DNA of 64,000 nt. Source: Candidatus Cohnella colombiensis. Lineage in GTDB: Bacteria > Bacillota > Bacilli > Paenibacillales > Paenibacillaceae. Where the stretch lies: assembly GCA_029203125.1 (NCBI GenBank), contig CP119317.1, forward strand, positions 2,480,001 to 2,544,000, in the 5' to 3' direction. Shown one piece after another: positions 48,979-58,699 of the stretch; the first letter of the stretch is position 1, and each line of letters starts with the position of its first letter. Both the position numbers and the translations under genes were made by a program. The notes below the pieces were generated by a model. The model had not been told where the DNA came from. It searched no databases and saw nothing but the letters and a program-made list of their open reading frames with translations.

Positions 48979-50733
48979 TTAAAGGACTTTAGCTTGACCA
49001 GAATAAATAACACCATGCTCTGCATATATCGTAATTTCTGTGTCATCCTTCAGCAATTCTAATGCATTCGATACACCAACGATGACCGGAATGCCTAAGT
49101 TAAGTCCAACAACAGCCGCATGACAAGTAATACCGCCACATTCTGTAATAACAGCTGCAGCCTTCTCGAATGCTGGCATATATTCTTTATCCGTAGAAGG
49201 TGCAACAAGAATAGCCCCTGGCGTCATCTTGCTGATCGCTTCTTCCGGAGTACGCGCGGAAATGACTTTTCCTGTTGCGCTAAGAGAACCAATACCTTGG
49301 CCCTTCGCGATTAATTCGCCAACATTGTGAATCTTAATCAGATTCGTCGTACCCGAACGTCCTACAGGTACTCCCGCCGTAATCACGATCGTATCGCCAA
49401 GACGAACGATACCGGACTCTATTGCCCCTTGAACAGCAATATCGAACATTTCGTCAGTTGTGTCAGCCATCTTCCCTTTAACCGGAGTAACACCCCATAC
49501 GAGTTGCAGACGACGCATTACACTATCGATTGGTGTAACTGCAATAACTGGAGATTTCGGACGGTACTTGGATACCATACGAGCAGTATATCCACTTTCC
49601 GTAGAAGTCACGATTGCGTTCGCTTCCAAGTCAAGCGCAGAATTCGCTACAGCTTGGCTGATCGCTTCAGTAACCGAATTCTGTTGCGCATTCGCTTGCT
49701 TCGTGAATATTTCACGATAATGCAGAGCCGATTCCGCACGTTCAGCGATGCGTGACATCGTTTGTACCGATTCAACAGGATAACGACCAGCCGCTGTTTC
49801 ACCTGATAACATAATAGCGTCTGTTCCGTCGAAGATCGCATTTGCAACGTCGGAAGCTTCTGCGCGAGTCGGGCGCGGGTTCCGTTGCATCGAATCCAAC
49901 ATTTGTGTTGCTGTAATAACCGGCTTACCCGCACGATTACATTTCTCAATCATCATCTTCTGTACGAGTGGAACTTCCTCTGCAGGAATTTCTACACCGA
50001 GGTCACCACGAGCAACCATAAGACCGTCGGATACTTCAAGAATTTCATCTAGATTATCTACACCTTGTTGGTTTTCGATTTTTGAGATGATTTGAATATG
50101 ACGAGCATCATGACGCTCCAACAATTCGCGAATTTCTAATACATCGCTTGCACGACGTACGAACGATGCAGCGATGAAATCTACGCCCATCTCGATCCCA
50201 AACTTAATGTCGCTGATGTCTTTTTCTGTCAACCCCGGCATTGAAATTGCAACACCCGGTACGTTAACACCCTTCTTGCTCTTAATCGGGCCGTTATTAA
50301 TTATTTCACACTTTATTTCTGTGCCTTGAATGTCGACAACCGTCATTCCAATCAAACCATCGTCGATGAGCACTGTAGCTCCAACGGTAAGGTCGTTTGG
50401 CAGATCAGCATAAGTAACAGGAACACGGTTTTTATCACCAAGAATATCTTCCGTCGTCAGTGTAATAAACTCACCTTGTACGAGCTCAATTGGCTCATCT
50501 TTGAGTTTGCCTAGACGGATTTCAGGACCTTTGGTGTCGAGTAGAATCGCCACCGTTTTGTTGAGCTCTTGCGAAGCTTGGCGGATCGTCTTCATCCGAT
50601 TGCCATGCTCCTCGAAATCACCGTGCGAGAAGTTGAGTCGAGCGACGTTCATTCCGGCTTCAATTAGCTTCTTCGTATTGTCTAACGATTCGCTAGAAGG
50701 ACCGATTGTACAGACGATTTTCGTTTTACGCAT
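48979..50733 (-). CDS. pyk: pyruvate kinase
   Basis: The protein has 584 residues from the ATG at 50733 (MRKTKIVCTIGPSSE, the usual start); an ATG at 50742 is only 2 nt from GGAGG. Landmarks are NVARLNFSHGDFEEH, ILLDTKGPEIRLG, ISKIENQQGVDNLDEIL (Lys/Glu) and MVARGDLGVEIP. The C-terminus carries the PEP-utiliser-type extra domain of Bacillales (GGITCHAAVVGLNLGIPVIVG), about 110 residues beyond the E. coli length. It converts PEP and ADP to pyruvate and ATP. The gene before it is accA, not pfkA. Confidence 0.97.
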   Translation of the reverse strand: MRKTKIVCTIGPSSESLDNTKKLIEAGMNVARLNFSHGDFEEHGNRMKTIRQASQELNKTVAILLDTKGPEIRLGKLKDEPIELVQGEFITLTTEDILGDKNRVPVTYADLPNDLTVGATVLIDDGLIGMTVVDIQGTEIKCEIINNGPIKSKKGVNVPGVAISMPGLTEKDISDIKFGIEMGVDFIAASFVRRASDVLEIRELLERHDARHIQIISKIENQQGVDNLDEILEVSDGLMVARGDLGVEIPAEEVPLVQKMMIEKCNRAGKPVITATQMLDSMQRNPRPTRAEASDVANAIFDGTDAIMLSGETAAGRYPVESVQTMSRIAERAESALHYREIFTKQANAQQNSVTEAISQAVANSALDLEANAIVTSTESGYTARMVSKYRPKSPVIAVTPIDSVMRRLQLVWGVTPVKGKMADTTDEMFDIAVQGAIESGIVRLGDTIVITAGVPVGRSGTTNLIKIHNVGELIAKGQGIGSLSATGKVISARTPEEAISKMTPGAILVAPSTDKEYMPAFEKAAAVITECGGITCHAAVVGLNLGIPVIVGVSNALELLKDDTEITIYAEHGVIYSGQAKVL

Positions 50734-50776
50734 GATTGTCATTTCCTCCGTTATCCATCCAATTCATTTATAAGAG

Positions 50777-51742
50777 CTATTCAAGCTCTGCGACACCAAA
50801 CTGCCCGATTTTACGGAACTTTTGGTATCGGTCTTCCACTAACTGCTCGGGGCTCATTTCCAGCAACTGCTGAAGATGGCGCCAGATTGCTTCTTTAATC
50901 GATTCAGCTTGTAATGCAGGATCACGATGCGCGCCACCTTGAGGCTCAGGAATAATATCTTCAATAACACCTAGCTGTAACAAATCTTTCGCAGTGATCT
51001 TCATCGCTTCTGCGGCTTGATCTGCTTTGGATGCATCCTTCCAAAGAATGGACGCTGCTCCATTAGGTGAAATAACCGAATAGATGGCATTCTCCAGCAT
51101 TAAAACGCGATTACCCACACCTAGTGCTAACGCGCCACCACTACCGCCTTCACCAATAACAATGCAAATAATCGGAACACCGAAAATCGCCATTTCTCGA
51201 AGGTTGCGAGCAATCGCCTCCGATTGTCCTCTTTCCTCAGCGGTATCTCCAGGATAGGCGCCCTTCGTATCGATAAATGTAATAATCGGACGACCGAATT
51301 TATTCGCCTGCTGCATGAAACGAAGTGCTTTCCGAAACCCTTCGGGGTGCGGACTTCCAAAAAATCGCTGAATGTTATCCTTTGTATCCTTACCACGCTG
51401 ATGACCGACTACTGTTACCGGAATTCCGTTCAGCTTCGCAATTCCACCGACAATCGCTAAGTCATCGGCAAATACACGGTCACCATGAAACTCTATAAAA
51501 TCTGTAAACACCTGTTGAATATATTCAAGTGAGGTTGGTCGTTGATGATGTCGCGCCATGTGCATAATTTGAGGGGCACTTAATTGACTATAGATCTCTT
51601 GCTCCATCTGCTTATAGCGTTCTTCCAATCGACCGATCTCATCGGTGAAATCAATCTCTTTCTCTATACCAAACTTCTTCAACTCATCAATCTTCTTACG
51701 TTGTTCGGCGAGCGGCCGTTCAAATGGCAATTCATTGGGCAT
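50777..51742 (-). CDS. accA: acetyl-CoA carboxylase carboxyltransferase, alpha subunit
   Basis: The protein has 321 residues from the ATG at 51742 (AGGAG 9 nt upstream), overlapping accD by 11 nt. Crotonase-type fold with FHGDRVFADDLAIVGGIAKL, TFIDTKGAYPGDTAEERGQSE and VIGEGGSGGALALGVGNRVL. With AccD it transfers the carboxyl group from biotin to acetyl-CoA, making malonyl-CoA for fatty acids. Confidence 0.96.
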   Translation of the reverse strand: MPNELPFERPLAEQRKKIDELKKFGIEKEIDFTDEIGRLEERYKQMEQEIYSQLSAPQIMHMARHHQRPTSLEYIQQVFTDFIEFHGDRVFADDLAIVGGIAKLNGIPVTVVGHQRGKDTKDNIQRFFGSPHPEGFRKALRFMQQANKFGRPIITFIDTKGAYPGDTAEERGQSEAIARNLREMAIFGVPIICIVIGEGGSGGALALGVGNRVLMLENAIYSVISPNGAASILWKDASKADQAAEAMKITAKDLLQLGVIEDIIPEPQGGAHRDPALQAESIKEAIWRHLQQLLEMSPEQLVEDRYQKFRKIGQFGVAELE

Positions 51743-52598
51743 CGACCGGCTCTCCTTTCCCCACATGCATATCAAGCAATCTAGTTAATATCGACTTCAT
51801 ATCCTTGCGAGGGATAACCTTATCCAGTTGACCGTGCTTCAAATTGAATTCTGCGGTTTGGAAGTTGTCCGGAAGCTTCTGACGAATCGTCTGCTCGATA
51901 ACGATCCTACCCGCAAAACCAACAATGGCTCCTGGTTCTGCGAAATTGTAATCCCCAAGACTTGCAAAGCTGGCAGACACGCCACCTAATGTCGGATCGG
52001 TAAAGACAGAGATGAACAATCCGCCATCTTCTTGATACTTCGCAAGAGCAGCACTCGTCTTCGCCATCTGCATTAAGCTCAAAATACTTTCTTGCATTCG
52101 TGCGCCACCTGATGTTGAAAAGACAATCAGCGGCAGCTTCTTCTGCGTGGCTAACTCGATCAATCGCGTTACTTTTTCACCGACCACAGAGCCCATGCTT
52201 CCACTGAAGAAATCAAAGCTCATCACACCGATTGCAACGGGAATTCCACCAATTTCACCTTCACCGGTGATCACTGCATCCTTGAGGCCAGAGCTTGTCT
52301 TCTGTTGCTTCAGCTTGTCTGTATAACCTGGAAATTCAAGCGGATCTTCAGAGACCATGTCTTTATCAATCTCAAAAAGACGCCCCTCATCGAGCGTCAT
52401 CGAGATACGCTCCCAGGCGTTCAAACGGAAATGATGCCCACAAGTCGAACAAACTTTTAAATTCTTCTCCAACTCTTTACTGAATTGAATAGTTCCACAT
52501 TTGGGACAACGATTCATCAAGCCTTCAGGTATTTCCCTCTTCGTCTTGTCTGAAGGAACAACTGCATATTTTTTCTTCTGAAATAAATCTTTAAACAC
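51732..52598 (-). CDS. accD: acetyl-CoA carboxylase carboxyltransferase, beta subunit
   Basis: The protein has 288 residues with a GTG start at 52598 and GAGGTG upstream. A zinc ribbon (MNRCPKCGTIQF...VCSTCGHHF) has all four cysteines. The carboxyltransferase domain has VFSTSGGARMQESILSLMQM and LGGVSASFASLGDYNFAEPGA. It partners with AccA, encoded immediately downstream with an 11-nt overlap. Confidence 0.96.
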   Translation of the reverse strand: MFKDLFQKKKYAVVPSDKTKREIPEGLMNRCPKCGTIQFSKELEKNLKVCSTCGHHFRLNAWERISMTLDEGRLFEIDKDMVSEDPLEFPGYTDKLKQQKTSSGLKDAVITGEGEIGGIPVAIGVMSFDFFSGSMGSVVGEKVTRLIELATQKKLPLIVFSTSGGARMQESILSLMQMAKTSAALAKYQEDGGLFISVFTDPTLGGVSASFASLGDYNFAEPGAIVGFAGRIVIEQTIRQKLPDNFQTAEFNLKHGQLDKVIPRKDMKSILTRLLDMHVGKGEPVDAQ

Positions 52599-52684
52599 AG
52601 CGGCACCTCACAAAAAGAAAATGGCGAGCGTCTTGTCCATACGGCATCGCCAACGTCACGAGGACGGGTTAACGTATTGGAATA

Positions 52685-52870
52685 TTAGTGCAAAATACTT
52701 CCGAGCACTTCCTGTACTTCCCCAACTTCTCCAGACGGTACTAATATTTCATATTGCGGTTTGGTCAAGTTGATTGGACGAACCTGTACAAGAAAACCTT
52801 CATCGGTCAGACGCTTCTGAATTCGTTCGGCGATCTTCGCAGTCTGTGCGATATAGATGACCGTCCACAT
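52685..52870 (-). CDS. small conserved protein of unknown function
   Basis: The protein has 61 residues from the ATG at 52870 (GGGGGT about 9 nt upstream). The sequence reads as one beta-alpha-beta-beta unit: WTVIYIAQTAKIAERIQKRL, then GFLVQVRPI and PQYEILVPSGEVGEVQEVLG. The shape suggests a small signal-transducing (DUF2007-like) or ferredoxin-like fold, but I do not recognise it with certainty. It lies between accD and the esterase gene and has ordinary codon use. Confidence 0.75.
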   Translation of the reverse strand: MWTVIYIAQTAKIAERIQKRLTDEGFLVQVRPINLTKPQYEILVPSGEVGEVQEVLGSILH

Positions 52871-53019
52871 GAAGCGTACCCCCAATATCATAGTCATTCA
52901 TAAGTTCATAAGAAACGAAAGATAAAGAAATCATAGCACAAATGCTGTGAGACTAGCAACCAACTATGAACAGCTGCGTCTTGCATTTCTATTGCAATGA
53001 CAATTGTCATCGGGGCAAA

Positions 53020-53763
53020 TTATTTGCGATTAGGAATTGGAAGCCATGATAGTACACGCTGAATTTTCCAATCCCAATAGCCCCATTCATGCTCGCCTGG
53101 CTCTTCCTCATACGTCAATGCAAGTCCAAGCTGCGTAAGGTGATCTCGGAACCGAATATTATCCTCATAGAGAAAGTCTTCTGTCCCACAACATTGATAA
53201 AGCAAAGGAACAACGCCTTTTGTTGAAACCTGATTAGCTAGCGCAAAAAGATCGTTTGATGAGTTTTTCAACTGGTCAGCAGTTCCAAACATATAGGTCA
53301 TATCATTTACAAATTCATCTCTCGTAAGTCGTGTACTATCGACCGCACCAGACATGCTCGCCACTGCTGCATAGCGATCAGGATGCGATAATCCGAGCTT
53401 CATTGCTCCATAGCCCCCCATTGAAAGACCAGCAGCAAAGTTGTATTCCCGCTCCGGTGATAATGGGAACATCGATCTGACCCGCTCCGGCAATTCCTCG
53501 CTAATAAATGTCCAATATTTCGCGCCATAAGCCATATCCGTATAGAAGCTTCGATTAACTGCAGGCATTACAACTGCAAGCTGGTATTCGGCAGCATAAC
53601 GCTCGATCGATGTTCGGCGTCCCCATACCGTGTGATCGTCTGATAAACCATGGAGTAAATATAACGTCGGGAGTGGACCCTCAATCTTTTCAGGTAATAT
53701 GACGTTGACAGAAGTCATGATCTCCAGTGAGTTGGAGTAAAATTGACATTGTAAAAAAGCCAT
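53020..53763 (-). CDS. alpha/beta-hydrolase esterase (esterase D / tributyrin esterase-like)
   Basis: The protein has 247 residues. The nucleophile elbow is AAGLSMGGYGAMK (Ser), the oxyanion region is TLYLLHGLSDDHTVWG, and the late acid and His are in CGTEDFLYEDN and GEHEWGYWDW. This layout is that of S-formylglutathione hydrolase and tributyrin esterases. It has no signal peptide, so it is cytoplasmic. It sits 35 nt after dnaE on the same strand. The substrate is unknown. Confidence 0.9.
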   Translation of the reverse strand: MAFLQCQFYSNSLEIMTSVNVILPEKIEGPLPTLYLLHGLSDDHTVWGRRTSIERYAAEYQLAVVMPAVNRSFYTDMAYGAKYWTFISEELPERVRSMFPLSPEREYNFAAGLSMGGYGAMKLGLSHPDRYAAVASMSGAVDSTRLTRDEFVNDMTYMFGTADQLKNSSNDLFALANQVSTKGVVPLLYQCCGTEDFLYEDNIRFRDHLTQLGLALTYEEEPGEHEWGYWDWKIQRVLSWLPIPNRK

Positions 53764-53798
53764 TCTTCACACATCCTCTTTGATGTAATAGGTTGTAA

Positions 53799-56700
53799 TT
53801 ATTTTACACGAATACTGCCCGCTCCAAGAATTTTCTCAACCTGATCGCACAAGGCCTGCGTCGGATGAACTCGATACTCATCCGTGAGGGCAAGATTACG
53901 TTTGGTACGCTCATAGCGGAGCACAGTTTGAACGTCACCAGCATGTGATTTAAGTAGCAGCTTAAGCCGAATAAGTGTTGCCGGTTGCTCGTGCGGTTCA
54001 TCAATGCGAATGTACACCCGTTGATCAGAAGCATTCGAATGAAGCTTGCTTATTGTCTCCTGCGGTTTGCTCGAACTTGGACTTGAACTCGGACTTAAGC
54101 TCGGTTTAGTGGCAGGCTGTGGTTTGCTCGAAGTCGGCCTTGATCGTTGACTCATTCTGCGCAGCCGTTCAAGCTGAAGCTTCAAGTCAGGCGCGTCTAG
54201 CAGCATTATATCGTCAGCAAGCAATTTGTAATCCTCGTCCCCTTGCTGCACTTTCGCACGCACGAGCACGAGAGAGCCTTTCTTAACCTGTGTAGCAACG
54301 TTCTTCCATACACTGGGGAATGCCACCAATTCAACCGCCATAATGCGGTCTTCGAGTTCTAAGAACGCCATAGATTGCCCTTTGCGCGTTACAAACGGTT
54401 TAAGCGATACAATCATACCTGCTGTAAACACAGCCGCACCATCTTCGGCATCTGCTATGTCTACCAACCGATCAAGCCTTTCTGTATCCATAAATTGATC
54501 ATAGGTATCAAGCGGATGTCCTGATAAGTACAGTCCCATTAATTCACGTTCAAGCTCTAATGTTTGCGCTTGCGAATAGGGAGGGATGTCAGGAAGATCG
54601 ACATTCCAATTCGGAGCTTCCTCGAAATCGAACAGCTCTATTTGCAGCTCTTCGCGCTCCTTACGCCATGCAGCAGCTGCTTCGATCGTCTGCTCTAATG
54701 CTGCGTATTGCTGCGAACGATGTCCTGGCAACGTATCCAACGCACCTGCTAATAATAAAGATTCGATTACGCGCTTATTGCACACACGTGTATCCACTCG
54801 TCTGCACAGGTCGCTTAAGCTAGTAAACGGCTCCTTCCGTCGTTCACTAAGTACACTTTCAATCGCTTGCGTGCCGACATTTTTAATGCCTGCGAGACCA
54901 TAACGAATCGCACCACGTCCACGTTCAACCGTACTAGGCACAGGTGTAAACAGCGTACCACTCTCATTCACATCTGGTGGGAGCACTTCAATGCCCATAT
55001 GACGGCATTCATCTACGTACTCTGCAGTTTTACGTTGATTGCCGACAACTGCCGTAAGCATCGATGCCATGAACGCAGTAGGATAATGTGCTTTTAAGTA
55101 TGCGGTCTGAAAAGCGAGCACTGCATACGCCGCAGCATGCGCACGCGGAAAGCCGTAATCCGCGAAGCGAACGATCAAATCATAGACATTGTTCGCTTCA
55201 GCTTCAGTATAACCAAGGTTTAAGCTCCCGCGAACGAAAAATGTCCGCTGCTCATCAAGCACCTCGCGTTTCTTCTTGCTAACAGCACGTCGCAGTAGGT
55301 CCGCTTGTCCTAACGAAAAGCCCGCCATCACAGATGCAATCTGCATGATCTGTTCTTGATAAACTATGATTCCGTAAGTATCGCCTAAGATCGGAATCAA
55401 ATTTTCATGCGGATACTCTACCTCGATTAAACGATGCTTGCCTCGAATGAACTGCGGAATAAACTCCATCGGACCCGGACGATAGAGCGCAAGTACGGAT
55501 ACAACATCCTCAAAGCTGTTTGGCTTCATCTCCTTCAAGACGCGGCGCATCCCTGCAGACTCTAACTGGAATATGCCGGTCGTCTCCCCGCGTCCCATCA
55601 ACTCGTAAGTCGCAGCATCCTCATAAGAGACTTGCTCCCACAGCAATTGCTGTCCCGTCTGCTCTTGAATCCATCCCATCGTCCGTTCGATAATCGAAAG
55701 CGTACGCAAACCGAGAAAATCCATCTTTAGCAAGCCAACTGCTTCTAGATGCTCCATCGAGTATTGCGTCAGTGGCACACCGTCCGTCCCTTCCTGCAAC
55801 GGTACATAATCGGTTAACGGTGCTGAGGATATTACGATCCCCGCAGCATGGGTTGAAGCGTGCCTTGGCATTCCTTCTACCCGCTGTGCCATTGCGATGA
55901 GCGATGCAGTATCCCCAGCACCCTCGGCAAGAGCACGGAAATCTGCACTTTCACGCATGGCTCGCTCGATCGACATCCCGGGCATTCCGGGAATTAATTT
56001 CGCAGCCTTATCCACGTCCCCATAAGGTAAATTCATGACGCGTCCTACATCGCGTACTGCAGCACGTGCGGCGAGCGTCCCGAACGTTATGATCTGGGCA
56101 ACGTGCTCACTGCCATATTTGTCAACGACATAACGAATGACTTCATCTCTTCGCTCATCGCTAAAATCGATATCAATATCAGGCATACTAATCCGCTCTG
56201 GGTTTAAAAACCGCTCGAACAGCAGCTTATGCTTCAGGGGGTCCACATTCGTAATTTTCAGAACATAGGCGACGAGACTGCCCGCGGACGAACCCCGACC
56301 AGGACCTGTCGCGATCCCTTGCTCATGCGCATATCGAATGAAGTCCCAGACGATCAAGAAGTAATCATCGAACCCCATCTCTCCGATGATCTTCAGTTCA
56401 TATTCCAAGCGATGAATCGCTCTTGTACGAAACGCTTCGTCCTGCCATTCCGGCAACACTTCGAACCGCTCTGATAGCCCTATTTTGCATAGTGATCGTA
56501 AATATTGACCCGCAGTCTGATCATCCGGAATCGGCGCGAACTGCGGTAAGATGTGCGCTCCAAATTGAAGCTCCAGATTGCATCGTTCAGCGATCCGTAC
56601 CGTATTCGCAAGCGCATCGGGAACATGCCTGAACAGCGTCGCCATGTCCTCTCCACTCTTCAAATAGATCTCATTGGTGGACATCTTCAATCGATTTGGA

Positions 56701-57392
56701 TCATCTAACGTCTTACCCGTCCCAATACAGATGAGTACGTCCTGTAGTCCGTAATCGTCCTTTTGCAAATAGTGCGAATCGTTCGTCGCAACGAGCGGAA
56801 TACCGGTTTCCTCCGCAAGCGTTAGCACATCTGCAGTAATCTTCTTTTGATCCAAGATGCCATGATCTTGAATTTCAAGAAAATAGTCTTCTCCGAACAC
56901 CTCTCGATAACGGAGTGCAGTCTCTTTAGCCTTCTCATATTGATTAGACAGGAGCAACTGCGATAGCTCGCTGCTCATGCAGCCACTCAAACAAATTAGT
57001 CCTTCTGAATGTGCAGATAGCACCTCAAAGTCGATCCGTGGACGATAGTAGAATCCTTCCAAATGTCCGATCGACGTTAGCTTCATGAGATTCCGATAAC
57101 CGATTTCATCTTTTGCGAGCAATGTAAGATGATAGGTCGGTTGCTCTTTGCGTGACTGCTTCTCATGCCGAGAACCTGCGGTAATATAAGCCTCCATCCC
57201 GATAATCGGCTTAATCCCGTGCTCCTTGCAAGCTTTATAGAAAGGAATTGCCCCATACATCACTCCATGATCCGTAAGCGCAAGTGATTGCATGCCAAGC
57301 TCCGCCGCTTTAGCCGTCATCTCTTTGATGCGTGCTGCGCCGTCTAGCAAGCTATATTCACTATGAACGTGCAGATGTACGAAATCACACAT
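53799..57392 (-). CDS. dnaE: DNA polymerase III alpha subunit DnaE
   Basis: The protein has 1197 residues from the ATG at 57392 (AGAGGG about 8 nt upstream). Domains in order: PHP (FVHLHVHSEYSLLDGA; LTDHGVMYG), the family-C polymerase core (GPGRGSSAGSLVAYVL; PDIDIDFSDERRDEVIRYV), the thumb and finger region with helix-hairpin-helix, and an OB-fold (AVFTAGMIVSLKPFVTRKGQ). A Ser/Pro/Lys linker near residues 1100-1130 precedes the last ~75 residues. In Firmicutes DnaE extends RNA primers next to PolC. It is divergent from the ytrH-ytrI operon. Confidence 0.96.
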   Translation of the reverse strand: MCDFVHLHVHSEYSLLDGAARIKEMTAKAAELGMQSLALTDHGVMYGAIPFYKACKEHGIKPIIGMEAYITAGSRHEKQSRKEQPTYHLTLLAKDEIGYRNLMKLTSIGHLEGFYYRPRIDFEVLSAHSEGLICLSGCMSSELSQLLLSNQYEKAKETALRYREVFGEDYFLEIQDHGILDQKKITADVLTLAEETGIPLVATNDSHYLQKDDYGLQDVLICIGTGKTLDDPNRLKMSTNEIYLKSGEDMATLFRHVPDALANTVRIAERCNLELQFGAHILPQFAPIPDDQTAGQYLRSLCKIGLSERFEVLPEWQDEAFRTRAIHRLEYELKIIGEMGFDDYFLIVWDFIRYAHEQGIATGPGRGSSAGSLVAYVLKITNVDPLKHKLLFERFLNPERISMPDIDIDFSDERRDEVIRYVVDKYGSEHVAQIITFGTLAARAAVRDVGRVMNLPYGDVDKAAKLIPGMPGMSIERAMRESADFRALAEGAGDTASLIAMAQRVEGMPRHASTHAAGIVISSAPLTDYVPLQEGTDGVPLTQYSMEHLEAVGLLKMDFLGLRTLSIIERTMGWIQEQTGQQLLWEQVSYEDAATYELMGRGETTGIFQLESAGMRRVLKEMKPNSFEDVVSVLALYRPGPMEFIPQFIRGKHRLIEVEYPHENLIPILGDTYGIIVYQEQIMQIASVMAGFSLGQADLLRRAVSKKKREVLDEQRTFFVRGSLNLGYTEAEANNVYDLIVRFADYGFPRAHAAAYAVLAFQTAYLKAHYPTAFMASMLTAVVGNQRKTAEYVDECRHMGIEVLPPDVNESGTLFTPVPSTVERGRGAIRYGLAGIKNVGTQAIESVLSERRKEPFTSLSDLCRRVDTRVCNKRVIESLLLAGALDTLPGHRSQQYAALEQTIEAAAAWRKEREELQIELFDFEEAPNWNVDLPDIPPYSQAQTLELERELMGLYLSGHPLDTYDQFMDTERLDRLVDIADAEDGAAVFTAGMIVSLKPFVTRKGQSMAFLELEDRIMAVELVAFPSVWKNVATQVKKGSLVLVRAKVQQGDEDYKLLADDIMLLDAPDLKLQLERLRRMSQRSRPTSSKPQPATKPSLSPSSSPSSSKPQETISKLHSNASDQRVYIRIDEPHEQPATLIRLKLLLKSHAGDVQTVLRYERTKRNLALTDEYRVHPTQALCDQVEKILGAGSIRVK

Positions 57393-57487
57393 CGTTAATC
57401 CCTCTTTTATTCTCATTCAATCGTTATCACTAATTGTATCATAAGGGGATAGACCCGTCCCATACATATAAGTGTGGAGGGATGAGC

Positions 57488-57814
57488 ATGAGTGAATTTT
57501 ATGCGAAAGCAGCTTTCAGCTTTTTAATTGCATTCGGTGTAGTCATTGGTGGAGCACTCCTTGCGGGAATGGGTTCTGTATTATTGTGGACACCCCCTAA
57601 GGATAAAATGTTGATCGTGGCTGATAACTTGAAGATATGGGCACTCGTCGCCGCAGTTGGTGGAACGATCGACCCCATCCGTGTCATTGAATCCCATATG
57701 CTCGAAGGGTATTTATCGCCTGCAATGCAGCAGATCGGCTACATCTTATTCGCTTTTCTAGGTGCGCATATGGGCACTTCACTCATTCAATGGATGTGTC
57801 ATACTGGGGGGTGA
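57488..57814 (+). CDS. ytrH: sporulation protein YtrH
   Basis: The protein has 108 residues from the ATG at 57488, with GGAGG 7 nt upstream; an ATG at 57482 is too close to the site. It has three hydrophobic segments (ALIAFGVVIGGALLAG-like first segment, KIWALVAAVGGTIDPIRVIE, and GYILFAFLGAHMGTSL). YtrH with YtrI is known in B. subtilis to be needed for efficient sporulation, made in the mother cell. It is followed by ytrI with an 8-nt gap. Confidence 0.92.
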   Translation: MSEFYAKAAFSFLIAFGVVIGGALLAGMGSVLLWTPPKDKMLIVADNLKIWALVAAVGGTIDPIRVIESHMLEGYLSPAMQQIGYILFAFLGAHMGTSLIQWMCHTGG

Positions 57815-57822
57815 GGTAGCCG

Positions 57823-58317
57823 ATGCGTATTCCTAACTTCGCTAGATTCCAACGCTTTATGCAGCTTACCGCATTTTTCGTATGTGGCATGATAGTTGGA
57901 AGCGCGATATACAGCGCTCTTTTGAATGATCAATATAATCTCGCAATCATTAGCAACCGCGAGCTCATCGATCAACTGGATAGTATAAAGAAGGAACTGA
58001 AACAGAAGGAAGAAATTCATAAGTCAAACGTTATTAAGCGGATTGTGGCGCATATCGAGGAGCAGCAAGGGAAATCTCCAATTGATAAAATAACAGAGGG
58101 CGAGCTGAAGAAGCGACTAAGAGCAGATATGGAAATTTTCCTTGGACGGAGCATCTATTCGATAGATTCAGATGCCCAGCTCGCTCGTATTTTGCTGGAA
58201 AGTAAAGTTTATGAAGATATTGGGGATAAAGATTATGAAGTAAACATTATGACGATACTCGTCGTCGATAATGTTTTGCAAATCTGGGTCGAAGTGAAGC
58301 TACACCTTCCGAAGTAA
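57823..58317 (+). CDS. ytrI: sporulation protein YtrI
   Basis: The protein has 164 residues with GAGGT 6 nt before the ATG. It has one membrane segment (about 12-32) followed by a coiled-coil-prone stretch (ELIDQLDSIKKELKQKEEIH) and a mixed C-terminal domain. It is the partner of YtrH in the same two-gene operon. Family identity comes from position, length and layout. Confidence 0.88.
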   Translation: MRIPNFARFQRFMQLTAFFVCGMIVGSAIYSALLNDQYNLAIISNRELIDQLDSIKKELKQKEEIHKSNVIKRIVAHIEEQQGKSPIDKITEGELKKRLRADMEIFLGRSIYSIDSDAQLARILLESKVYEDIGDKDYEVNIMTILVVDNVLQIWVEVKLHLPK

Positions 58318-58385
58318 CGCAACGATATGTAAAATATGCTACAATGAGGATCGTTACTAATCGATTCAAGGAGTTGTTTGATGCA

Positions 58386-58676
58386 ATGGTTACAGTGATT
58401 TTATGGTTAAGTATCGCGATCGTGATTATCACTTCTATTCTATCGGTCGTATTTAGCTTTAAGTCCCGCAGATCCAGCGACCTTCGATTGCGTGGTTTAT
58501 ATGCCGCCAATATGAATATTAACTTAGGATTGATGCTTATTTTCCTTGCGATCATCCAAATGTTCATGTTTAGCGGCTCCAGTCTCCGTGTCGCCGTTGG
58601 GGCCATCTTCTTGTTGCTTGGCATATTTAACACATTCGCAGGCTCGCGCAATCGCTCGCACTTTAGCCGGATGTGA
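58386..58676 (+). CDS. ytpI: YtpI-like membrane protein
   Basis: The protein has 96 residues from the ATG at 58386 (AAGGAG 12 nt upstream). It has three hydrophobic segments (VILWLSIAIVIITSILSVVF, NINLGLMLIFLAIIQMFMF, VAVGAIFLLLGIFNTFAG). B. subtilis ytpI has the same size and the same place between ytrI and ytoI. The function is unknown. It is convergent with ytoI, 23 nt apart. Confidence 0.85.
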   Translation: MVTVILWLSIAIVIITSILSVVFSFKSRRSSDLRLRGLYAANMNINLGLMLIFLAIIQMFMFSGSSLRVAVGAIFLLLGIFNTFAGSRNRSHFSRM

Positions 58677-58699
58677 ACCTCATATACGATTCACAACGA

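Noticed and set aside
52985..53015. Palindrome ATGACAATTGTCAT after the esterase gene as a terminator
   Set aside because: It is short, AT-rich and without a T tract; it may be chance.
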